DNA of 64,000 nucleotides from Cinnamomum chago (taxonomy: Eukaryota; Streptophyta; Magnoliopsida; Laurales; Lauraceae): assembly GCA_038049695.1 (NCBI GenBank), contig CP142460.1:39117501-39181500 (forward strand). Direction: 5' to 3'. Below the pieces are notes generated by a model. The model had not been told where the DNA came from and searched no databases. It saw nothing but the letters and a program-made list of their open reading frames with translations. Below, piece by piece: positions 23,881 to 33,847 of the stretch. The stretch's first letter is position 1, and each line of letters opens with the position of its first letter. A program made the position numbers and the translations under genes.

Positions 23881-23890
23881 AGGTGGAGGA
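23881..23890 (+). promoter_or_regulatory. Polypurine tract of B2 (weak)
   Basis: AGGTGGAGGA lies immediately before TGTTAGACC of the 3' LTR, the place where plus-strand DNA synthesis is primed. One T interrupts the tract. Confidence 0.6.
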
Positions 23891-25702
23891 TGTTAGACCC
23901 CGACCCAGACCATTTCGATTAGTGTACGATTAGTGTGTGTTTAGTCCTAAGTGGGTTTAGTTGTCGTTGGGTTAGAAATAATTAGTTTAGTCCTAGATAT
24001 AACTTTGGGAATTTTGAGGACGTTTAGTGTTAGTCAGACACACTCAGGAAGGCTTGAGTGCACGTGTAAGCTTGGGAGGATCGTATCGGTTTCCGTCTTT
24101 AATTGTGATTTTCACTTCATTTGAATGATTTTACTAAATATTACAACTTTCGTTTTCAGTCCATTCATGTTTGAAGCCCAAAAACCCAAATTCTGGCCCA
24201 AAAAGGGCAAAATTATCTTTTATACACAAATCTGGACACAATTTTCGAGATCTCAAAACCATGTCAAAAATATACTTTTTGGAAACTAGATATTTCAAGG
24301 ATCATTTTATCCTTCTTCGTCGAAGTCATTCGAGGCCCGTAAGATCATGCTTTTGTCAATACAAGGTTCAAGTTCATTGGGTCCCACTTGCAAGTGCTTT
24401 TAAGTCAACTCTCTTCTCTTTCCCCTCCTCTCACTCTCAACCCAAACCCTAGAACAGCCAAAGGAGAGAAAGCTTTTTCTTTCAACTTTGCCATCTTGAA
24501 TGATCAAGCTAGAAGACTCCAAAGAGAATTCCAAGACCATCATCTTCTTCCTCCCACCCTAAGCTTTCCATTTATGCAAATTTCTTGAAGTTTCTTGTTG
24601 GGCAAGAGCTCCATTTGTCTTCATTTCTCTTGTTTGACCTTTTCTAGGTAAGAGCTTCAACCCATACCTTTCATGAAGTCTTTTTAGTTCCTTAAAATCT
24701 TGTTTTTCATGTTTACAAACCCTTTTGGTAAAATGGGTTTCTTGTTTTCAAGATCGAGTGAGTTTTTGTGTGGTTTTCTTGGGTTTTGTAGTTCTTTGGA
24801 TTAGCTTGAGTGAAGTGCTTGGAGAAGTGTGTGACATCTTGGACTAAGGCAAGTAACCAATCTAGGATGGATGTTAGCATGTGTACATTTCATTTGTTTT
24901 CCTTGCACTCTCCTCATTCATTGAAAAATTTGGGGGATCTTGTTTTGATTGGAAAATGGGAATAGAATGTCTCAAATTGTGTTTTGAAATGTGTATTTTA
25001 CCCTTGGAGAGCATGGAGGCTCAGGGAGTGCAGGTGGAATGAGAAATAAGAAGAAGGGAAGAAGAAAATGTGAAAAATCTGAACTCAGCTGCGTTTCCCG
25101 TGCAGTAGCGGTCAGCCGCTGGTCAGCTGACGGCTAGCCGAAATCCCCATTTCGGTTAACCGCGAGCTGACCGAGCTCGGCGGCTCCCTTTCCAGAAGCT
25201 GGCTTTTCGACAGTGGGTTTCGGTCAGCTTGACGGTTAGCTAGCGGCTAGCCGCCATCCCCCATTTCGGTTAACCGCTGGCCAACTGAACGTTTTCGGCT
25301 CCTTTTCTCGAGAGCTAAGTTCCAGATCAGGGTCCCAGCGGTCAGCCCTATGGTCAGCTTACGGCTAGCCGCCGGGTTGCATTTCGGCTAACCGTAAGCC
25401 GACCGAAGTCAGTTCGGTTTCCTTTCCAGAGAGCTGCGTTTGGACCTGGATTTCCAGTGGTCAGCATGTCGGTCAGCTGGCGGCTAGCCGCCAGATCCTA
25501 GTTCGGCTAGCCGACGCCTGACCGCGAGCTGACCGAAATGGACAAATTGCCTGTTTTAAAGAGTATTTGCAAGAATGAAAACTAGAACATGTTAAGTGAC
25601 TTTTAGCCTGATATTGTGCACTCGAAACCCGAGATGTCTTTGAACTTCCGGGGCACCAATTCTATTTTAAATTCCAACATTTGGGCTTCGGTTACACAAA
25701 GA
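23891..25702 (+). mobile_element. B2 3' LTR, truncated
   Basis: Begins TGTTAGACCCC and runs through the shared block (24273) and the CpG palindrome cluster (25085-25540) to about 25702. There, in mid-LTR, it changes to the C8 LTR. Relative to B3, about 1.1-1.2 kb of the LTR end are missing. Confidence 0.9.
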
Positions 25703-26278
25703 CCACCTCAAGGATGGCCTAAAAATTCCTAACTTTGGCAAAGGAATGAACTTCATTTTATAGCCAAAAAGTGCCCAGGCTAGTCCCCGGTCGACCTAGA
25801 CCAGGGCCCGGTCGACCGAGTACTTAACAGTCATAAATAGCCATTTGAAAAACTGCTTTTAGCGGGGGCCAGAGACCGTCGGTAAAAGTGGTTTTGGCCG
25901 CCGATATAAGTCCTGTTTTCCCAAAAATGTGTTTTTTAAAGTAATTTTGGTTGAGAATTTTTGGGCCATTAAATCAAGCTTGGAAACATGTTTTAAATCA
26001 TTCTAAGGGTTTTAAAACATGAAACATAAAAAGCCAAAAATGATTCAAAACTTTAAAACCAATGCCTTGCTTAATTAAAAAAAGAATTCTTTTCAAATTT
26101 AAATGCATCAAAGATCTAAAACCAAATATGCATGAAACATGATTTCTAAAAGTCTTAAAACCAACGTATGTGAAAATCAAGATTTCAAGATATTCTAAAT
26201 CAATGCATGTTTGAAAATTCAAATGATGATTAAAATGTTATTGTATCCATCAAATTGCAAAACACAAAATCCCTAACA
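25703..26278 (-). mobile_element. C8 3' LTR, first ~576 bp
   Basis: The sense strand starts TGTTAGGGATTTTG at 26278 right after the polypurine tract and continues to 25703, where it joins B2. The junction shows only a short overlap with the B2 text (ACCACCTCA vs ACACCTCAAGG), as expected of illegitimate joining. Confidence 0.88.
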
Positions 26279-26280
26279 AT

Positions 26281-26290
26281 CTCCCCCTTT
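26281..26290 (-). promoter_or_regulatory. Polypurine tract of C8
   Basis: The sense strand reads AAAGGGGGAG two bases before the 3' LTR start. Further tracts at 26523-26610 form a ladder as in C5. Confidence 0.8.
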
Positions 26291-26299
26291 GCAATTTGA

Positions 26300-28299
26300 T
26301 GGCAACTCACTCACCACTTAATTTACACACTAAGTCCTCAGCTCCCCTAAGCTGGACAAGTCTTGAAATCTCTTGGATGCTTCTTTGACTTGGCTTGGGC
26401 TCTAGGTATTTTTCTTCATTCTTCTTGATGCTTGGAGCTTGATCATTCTTCAGGCTTTCTTTTCATCTTTCTTTCATTAGCCAAGCATCTTCTTTAACTC
26501 CCAAGCTTTCTCTTCTTTCAACTCTCCCCCTTTGACCATGCACTCTCTTCCTTTTGCAAGATATGCATTCTCTCTCCCTTTAGACAACTTGAACACTCTC
26601 TCCCCCTTTGACATTAAATTGCAAAGGTACCTACACACATGAAATAAGGAAAATACCTTTTAGTAGCACCTGTTAACAAAAGAAATCGAAAATGAAATAC
26701 ATAACAGGTTATCTTGTATGGTTAGCAAGCTAAAAGGGTTCAAAGCCAATACAAGGGTGAATTTGATCAAAACTAATACTTCCTATGAAGGTTTATACTC
26801 CCCCTCAATCCATTCTCTCCTTTTGTCAAACTTTTGACAAGATATAACTATTTGGTGCAAGAAGAAGATGGTTTAACCAATTGAGGGTCAACTTCAAGAA
26901 AAGGATTAGACATGTTTAACTATAAAGCTCAATATGATCAAATTACCAATATAAAGAGCAAGGCCAAATAGAAGAAAAGCGATCATGGATACCAATTGGA
27001 AAAACAAAGAATACCAATTGAGATTCAAGGATAAGACTATAAAATCAATCACTCTAAGATGGAGTTAAAAATATAACTATTAGGAAAAAATCCAAATTAG
27101 AGCTATCCATGATGTTATGGGGTTTACTCAACATAGCATCAATCAATTTAACTATGAAAATCATATGCTATGAAAGTTTTGAAATCATTTCATTCAATCA
27201 TTAAGTATGATTATCATGTGCAAGATGAGAGAAATGACATTCAAACATGAAGTCAACCTCAACTAATAACCAACCAAGATTATGAATACATAAACATGGT
27301 GGTTATGAGATTTACCTATATGAGCAAGAGAGGTGGAAAACATGAAAATTATGATGCTAATGGAATGTGACATGGAACAAAAATATATTACTATCAAGTT
27401 CAATCCAATGTACACAAGGTCTATCACATTCTCAATAAATGAGATCAATTGGATATCACAATAATCGAAAATGATACTAATTGAAACCAATTGAATTATG
27501 ACAACATGATTAATAGCAAGGATGTGACAAACACAAAATTCCATCAAGCAGCATAAATGGATATTCATCACTTTTAATGATATAACTAATGAGCATTGTG
27601 ATGAACAAGATAAATCGCAATGCAAAAGGATATAACTTGGTAATGCATGCAATTTTCAAAGCGTCAAAATCATACGAATTCAACATCTAAAAGAAATCCA
27701 TCAAACAATAGATATAACTATGAAATACAAGGAATGGATTTTAAATAGGCTCATATGATCAAGAACACTACTATGAAGTTGAAACATGTATAAGGATAAC
27801 ATCACTTAGAGAATACACATGAATCAACATCATAACCATCCATAAAAAATGACGAGAGAGCATAAAGGATGGATTTGAGTTCTAGTATGGTTTCTACAAA
27901 TATAACTAATATCACAACCATACATGGAATGAATTGACATTTGCATATAAAGAATGTAATCAAATGAGGAAAGATGCAAATAACTTATAACAATCGATCA
28001 TGAATAATCTAGCTATGAAAGCTTTTTGAAATCACAATCAATTGATCATGTATAGAAATGCAATACAAGAGATATAACTAAATGTGAGCAAAAAGCAAAT
28101 CTAACATGATGAAATTATAGTCAAATGATTTTGAAAACCATGAAATGTAACTAGAATGGTGCATGAAGGCAAAATCAATTGATCATAAATAAACATTGCA
28201 TTTTAAGAAATGTAACTATATAGAAACAAAATGAAAATGTAACAAGACCAACAAATGATATAACTAAAAAGAATAGGTTGGTCAAGGAAGTTCAAGGCC
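26300..28299 (-). other. C8 non-coding interior with TAGTTATATC repeats
   Basis: About 2 kb between the gag stop and the polypurine tract has no credible reading frame. It carries repeated sense words of the type TAGTTAYATC (seen here as GATATAACTA, e.g. 26832, 27580, 27630, 27710, 28070) and alternating ATGATCAATTG-like words. It is collinear with 57900-60330 in C5 and much of 13128-15990 in C3. Confidence 0.7.
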
Positions 28300-29750
28300 T
28301 TAAGGTTTGTCTAAGTGTCTAACTTTAGGAATCCATCTAAGGTCTTGAGATGATTGATCTTTGAGGTCTAGTTTAGAAGTCCCACCAACTTTAGGAGATT
28401 TGACTTGATAAATTTTTAATTTGGACTTATCACCATGATATTTAGATTTGACCAGGTTTAGCTTAGATTGGTGATTAGTCTTTTGAGGTTGGTGAGTTTG
28501 TTTCTTAGGGGATTGATTCATTTTCCTTTTCTTCTTATTTCCTCCCTTTATTTGACTTTTGAATTTTAAATTTAACTTGGCTACTTTATTCAAAAGTTCT
28601 TTCATATGTTGATTTAAGGGAGATAGGTTGAGAAGCTTTTTGTTGATAGATTCTTTTATACTTGGTTTAACTTGTTTAACCTTTTTAGAATCTATCTTAG
28701 GAGACTCCATTTTAATTGATTTAACTTGTTTAATCTTTTTGGAGTCTTCTTTGATTTTTAGTGTCTTACTCTTCATAGATTTTGATTCTACCTTTCTGGG
28801 TTCATAGATGGGTTTAGACACATGGCTTTTTCTTAGTTTGCACTCAAACCTAAAATGCGCTTTAATGCCACAATAATTACATTTAGACATGGGCAAGGGA
28901 GAATGAGTAGTAGAGAATGAGGACTCACCTTTCACAAAAGTGTTGGTGAAGCTAGGGTAATATGAAATATTCCTATCAAATCCAAGACCCGTCCTATCTC
29001 TTTGAGATTTACCCAATTTAAATAACTTCCCAAATCTCTCTTCACCTTGGGTAAATTTGCACTCATACTTTTGTTAGTAGCTTTCAAGTGGAGTGACTTG
29101 CTTTATAAGGATTGAATTTTCATTTTTAACTTTTGATAATTCATATTCAATTTCCTTATAGTTGTTTAGTTCTTCATGGGCAAGTTTTAAATTAAATTTA
29201 AGTTCATTAATAACATTAGATCCAAGTTCTAGAGTTTTTATCTTATTTTGAGCATTAGATAAAGTTTCCATAGTAATAGTAAACTTGGATTCTAGATTGT
29301 TAATATGTTTTTTTTGCCTTTGTAATTGATCTCTTAGTTTTGAATTTTCCTTATTAAGATCATCATTTTCTATTTTTAATTCATTTAGATCATCTTTAAT
29401 ATTAGATAGGTTATGCAAAAGATCATAAACTTAGAGTCTAAACAATGTATTACTTCTTCTTTCTCTCTAAGTTCATCTTTTGAAGAAACTAAATCTTTGT
29501 TTAGCTTTTTAGATTATTCTCTTAATTTGTTATTTTTCTTTACAAGCTCTAAGGACAAAGTATACAATTCATTATAAGCTTGTCGAAGGTCATCTTTATT
29601 TTCATCATTTTCTTCTTCTTTTAAATTAAATTGAGATTCATTAATTTGAAGGTTTGAATCTCCAATAGAAGGAAGAAGGAGGGGTCTAGAAGAATCTATA
29701 CAAGAATCTAAACAATCTAACTTAGTGGAATCCATTCTAATAGTATTCAT
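28300..29750 (-). pseudogene. Gag of C8, Sirevirus-like, with frame breaks
   Basis: Three open pieces (29514-29750, 29074-29418, 28300-29016) follow one another and match the C5 gag. The N-terminal part is acidic; the middle is Asn/Lys/Leu-rich with a coiled-coil look (INNLESK, DDLNELKIEN). The C-terminal part has one zinc knuckle CNYCGIKAHFRFEC (CX2CX4HX4C, with Ala in place of the usual Gly before His), then a very Lys-rich tail with an internal duplication (KKIKQVKSIK / KKVKQVKPSIK) and DLRWIPK near the stop. The pieces are separated by stops or frame shifts, so this copy is dead. Gag would have formed the particle shell and bound RNA. Confidence 0.85.
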
Positions 29751-29837
29751 TCAAACACGACACTAGGGTTTAAAACTCTAGGTTTTTACACCTAATCAAG
29801 AGTTTTAATAGCACTTGATCCTAAAAGTAGAGCACAA

Positions 29838-29850
29838 GGCTCTGATACCA
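29838..29850 (-). promoter_or_regulatory. Primer-binding site of C8
   Basis: The sense strand reads TGGTATCAGAGCC two bases after the LTR end CTTTCA. This is the exact plant tRNA-iMet primer site. Confidence 0.92.
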
Positions 29851-30447
29851 ATTGAAAGTCCGGGATCCTAACCCTAGAGAGGGGGTGAATAGGGTGAGCT
29901 ATAAGATAGTGACCAATTAAGACCAATTTTAATTTCTTTAAAATTAACTAGCCATTAGTGATGATTTACCAAACAAGATGTTGAAAGTCCGTGATGCGAA
30001 CCCTAGAGGGGGGTGAATAGGGTGAGCTACAAATTAGTGACCAATTTAGACCAATTTTAACTTCTTTAAAATAAACTAGTCACAAGTGGTGATTAAGTAA
30101 ATAAATGTGGAAGCTTACAAAAACAATCACCACAAAGCATTCACCATCACACAAGGATTTATAGTGGTTCGGCCTCAATGCCTACATCCATTACCGGCTT
30201 GTGAACCAACACCCCACCGGATTTCCACTATTTATGTTTTTCAATAGGCTAAGCAATAACCTTTACAATATGCTTTTCAAGGCTCAGCAATAACCTCTAC
30301 ATTATGCTTTTCTTAGGCTAACCAATAACCTCTACAACCAAAGGTTGGTTATCTCTCTAAGTAGTGTCTAAAATACACTTGATGGAGATACAATTTATAG
30401 CTCATTACAATGCCTCTTAATTAGGCGGATATGAAAGTGAAAATCTA

Positions 30448-30450
<3 letters not shown>

Positions 30451-30505
<55 letters not shown>
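30451..30505. repeat. (CA)n microsatellite
   Basis: Fifty-five bases of uninterrupted CA repeat in the C9 LTR. Other C LTRs have only 4-8 CA units at the same place (e.g. 9653-9665), so the tract expanded in this copy. Confidence 0.97.
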
Positions 30506-30507
<2 letters not shown>

Positions 30508-32579
30508 AATGCAAACATGAATGCACAATGTGTATGCATGATGTCCTCAATCAATTTGAAAGTGAAAGCTCATAAATGTATGCCAAAGGCTTTTGAAAGT
30601 TTTAGCTCATAAAAACATTTATGATTGAGAAAAGAATGCTAATCACATGTTAAAAATAACTTGTAAAAGAAATACCTATGTATTCTAAACAAGTTGTGAA
30701 ATTCTAAGAACAAAACATGTGATGCATAGGGATTTCAATTAAATTAACAATGTAACTTAATATGTGTATGCTATAAGCATAAAACACAAAAATAGATTTG
30801 ATTGAAGTTAAGGGACAAATCATATGTAATTATAAATTCAACTTGAAAATGATATACCTATCAATGCTAAACAAGTTGTGAAACTTTAAAACAAAAGTAC
30901 ATATGATTTGTGAAGTTGTTGAATCCAAAACATAAGATAGATTTGAAAGTGATTTTCTTATGATGAAAAACAACAACCAAAGATTCAACCAAGTATAGGA
31001 ATCATGTTACATAAAATTTCAAAGATTTTTTCATTAACATGATTTACTTAGATATACCAATTTAAGTACTACTTGAATTGAATCAAGGTGATGCATCCAA
31101 AACAATAAATCAATTCAAAAAACATATACATGTTACGGACACAGCAAATCATAGTTTATCATGTTAGAAAAGATTTACCAATAATTAACCAAAGCATGAA
31201 AACATATGATTAAGAAAAGTAAAGCTTACTTAGTGATTTAACTCAATGAAACCAAGCTTTAGCTTTCCAAATGACCCCTTTCATCCCTTAGCTCATTCCC
31301 CATTAATTGGCCTCAAACCATCTCAAGGAGTGTAAGACCCCGACCCGAGAGAACTCGATTAGTACTAATTAAGTCGTGTGTTAGTTCTAAGCTTGATTAG
31401 TGATTTTGGCTAAGTTGGGTTTGGAATAGCTTTTGATATAGTTTTGGGAATTTTGATTTGTCTTGTGTTAGTGGGACCCTTTGGGGGTTCCTTTTTATGA
31501 CCATGCATGCGCTTGAGGATTTATCGGAGATTTTGCATTCATTGTTTTAATCTCATCTTATTGGTATTGTTAATCCCTACAACTTTTATGTTGATCCCGT
31601 CCCCGTTCGAGATCCCGAAACCCGATTTCATAGCCTTGAGGGCAAAACAGTCATTGTGCACAAAATCTGTACCCAAAACTTGATATTCCCGAAACCCGCG
31701 AAACATATACTTTTTGGAAACTAGATATTTTGACGATCACTTTTCTCTTCTTCGTCGAATTCTTTAGAAGCCCCGAAAGCCATGAATCCAGCCCAATTAG
31801 ATTTCTAGTGGTGGAGCCCACTCCCCATTTGTGTATAAGGAAACCCTTTCCCCTTCCATTTCCTTTTTCCAGCATAAGAGAGTGAATCTAGGGTTTTCCA
31901 TTGCCTTCTTCTTGCTCTTGTTTCCATCACCAAACTCACCACCAACCTTGCACAAATTGAGAGGAGGAGATCATCACCTTCTTCCTCATCACCATAGCTC
32001 TCTATTGGTACCATTGCTAGAGAAAACCCTCCATTACAAGACTCCCTTTGAGCTCACCTTGTCCATTAGAGGACCTTGCAAGTAAGTAACCCTTCTCTTC
32101 TTCTAGAATTGTGTTCTCCTAGCTTAAGGGAATCTCCATCTTTGTTATTGAAGCTTCTTTCTTCCTATTCTATGTTTTGACTCTTTAGGGTTTTATTTTG
32201 GGATTTTCCTTGTAGCTTGGACCTTTGATTTAAAGGACTTGTTAGAGCTTGATTTGCTTACTAGAGACCAAAGCAAGTGGATGAATGAATTTTCCTAAGC
32301 TTTCATTGACTTTGGATATTTTCCATTAATGCATAGTTATTGCTTTGTTTTGAAATGAATGCTCATGATAGGGTATTAACGGTATATTTATGGTCCAAGA
32401 GATGTGTTACTTCATAGCATTTAATTCCTCCTGTTTTGTCTCAAATATATATATCTTATGTGAAATGGTTTCCTTCTTTCTTTCCTTGTATTGAATGTGA
32501 TATGGATGGAGGAGAATGGGATGGATGTGGTGAAAGATTTGATGTTATTTGAATGGAGTTTTAGACTCCTCATCTGATG

Positions 32580-32587
32580 TATAAAAG
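32580..32587 (+). promoter_or_regulatory. Putative TATA box of the D LTR
   Basis: TATAAAAG lies about 80 bp upstream of the palindrome cluster and is conserved in D1 (near 18343-18350). Whether transcription starts here is inferred. Confidence 0.4.
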
Positions 32588-32660
32588 TGGCTAAAAAGGG
32601 GTTGTAGAAGGAAGAGATAGAGAGGAGATGAACTGGTCCGGAATCAGTTTCTGGACAGTT

Positions 32661-32891
32661 CGCTCGAGCGAACATGACACTTCGCTCGAGCGACCTGTCC
32701 AGAGAAGGGTTCGGAGCATTCCAGTAGCTTGGTCGCTCGAGCGTACCCTTGGTCGCTCGAGCGGACATCCCAGAACCTGTTCCAGACAGTTGTTCGTTCG
32801 AACGCACTATAAACTTCGCTCGAGCGAACCCACCCAAACAGTCGTTCCAGAGAGCTACTCGCTCGAGCGAACCCTCCAGTTCGCTCGAGCG
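32661..32891. promoter_or_regulatory. Eight CGCTCGAGCG palindromes in four pairs
   Basis: Palindromes start at 32661, 32683, 32734, 32754, 32795, 32817, 32860 and 32882. Seven are CGCTCGAGCG and one (32795) is CGTTCGAACG. The in-pair spacing is 22, 20, 22 and 22 bp; pairs are 73, 61 and 65 bp apart. The symmetry survives in the variant copy, since both halves changed together. Confidence 0.85.
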
Positions 32892-33293
32892 ATGAGCCTT
32901 GTGGGTCAAGGCTATGTTTGGGACAATGTTTAACTATTTCAACGTATTGGGACTATTCTTTGGGAACCCCTCTATGTCAGGAGATTTGCTAAGCAATGTA
33001 TGAGGTCATTCGTGAAAGAAACCATATCACGAAGATGTCATTTGAGGTTTTGAAAATTCAGAGTGTATAAGGAGTCCAGGATGTCCCCAAACTCAAAGAG
33101 TACCAGATTGTTAGTAGACTGACATACGGAGTCCCTATTCACTTCAAATATATATTTTACCCTTATCGATCCCGAGATTTATACTACGTGCCTTGTTTTC
33201 CCGAAAGCATTGAATTACACTTGATATAGCTACTTGTCTTGAAGTGCATTACACCACATGAAATGATAGTGTGCCCTTGAGCACCCCCGTCTT

Positions 33294-33847
33294 TAGGGCT
33301 GCACAACCGGAAATCCGGTCCGGTTTTCGGACCGGAATCCGGTCGGACCGGATTTCCGGTCCGGCTTAAATGAGAGGACCGGACCGGACCACTTATAAGT
33401 GGTCCGGTCCGGTCCGGTCCGGTCCAAAACGGTCCGGTCTGGACCACTTAAGTGGTCCGGACCGGTTTCATTAGTTTTTTTTTTTTTTTTTAAGTTTTGT
33501 ATTAAAAACTACTATCAAAGTTGATTATTTGATTAGAAACTACTACCAAATTTTTAGTTTTTAATACATGGGTGATCCTACTACATGGGTGATCCTACTA
33601 CATGGATAATATCATATCCTTCAATCCAAAGTTTTGTATTAAAAAAATAAAAAATAAAAAATTTATTATTAATCCGGTCCGGTCCGGTCCGGTCCGGTCC
33701 AGACCGGTTTTTAAAAGGTCCGGACCGGACCGGACCGGATATAACCGGTTTTTCAAAACCGGTCCGGTCCGGTCCGGATTTGTGGTCTTAGACCACAAAT
33801 CCGGTCCGGTCCGGTCCGGTTTTGCGGTCCGGTTCTGTGCAGCCCTA
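33294..33847. mobile_element. hAT-type MITE built from GGTCCGGTCC repeats
   Basis: The 554-bp element has terminal inverted repeats TAGGGCTGCACA...TGTGCAGCCCTA and an exact 8-bp target duplication CCCGTCTT (33286-33293 and 33848-33855). An 8-bp duplication with a YAGGG start defines the hAT superfamily. The interior is almost wholly GGTCCGGTCC/GGACCGGACC runs in inverted order around an AT-rich centre (33480-33670), so a single strand could fold into long hairpins. It has no transposase and depends on one elsewhere. The open frames at 33184-33447 and 33598-33907 are translations of the repeat. Confidence 0.95.

Larger units (their letters stand above)
18369..25702 (+). mobile_element. B2: Ty3/gypsy chromovirus with truncated LTRs
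   Basis: The element consists of a partial 5' LTR (18369-19702), gag-pol (19703-23853), a short polypurine stretch, and a partial 3' LTR (23891-25702). The retained 1.33 kb of the two LTRs differ at roughly a dozen places, so the insertion looks young. Yet the 5' LTR end, primer site and start of gag are gone in one deletion, and the 3' LTR is cut where it meets C8. The chromodomain-type C-terminus and LTR size suggest a Tekay/Del-like chromovirus. No TSD can be tested because the right end is lost. Confidence 0.88.

Noticed and set aside
13128-26278. C3 and C8 sharing one middle LTR as an LTR-interior-LTR-interior-LTR tandem product.
   Set aside because: The LTR part at 16282-17241 belongs to the C1-like subfamily, whereas 25703-26278 matches the C8 5' LTR, so they are not parts of a single LTR.
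32421-32909. A 162-codon minus-strand frame, with a 101-codon plus-strand partner at 32628-32933.
   Set aside because: Both run through the CGCTCGAGCG palindrome cluster of the D2 LTR, which lacks stops on either strand. No family resemblance.
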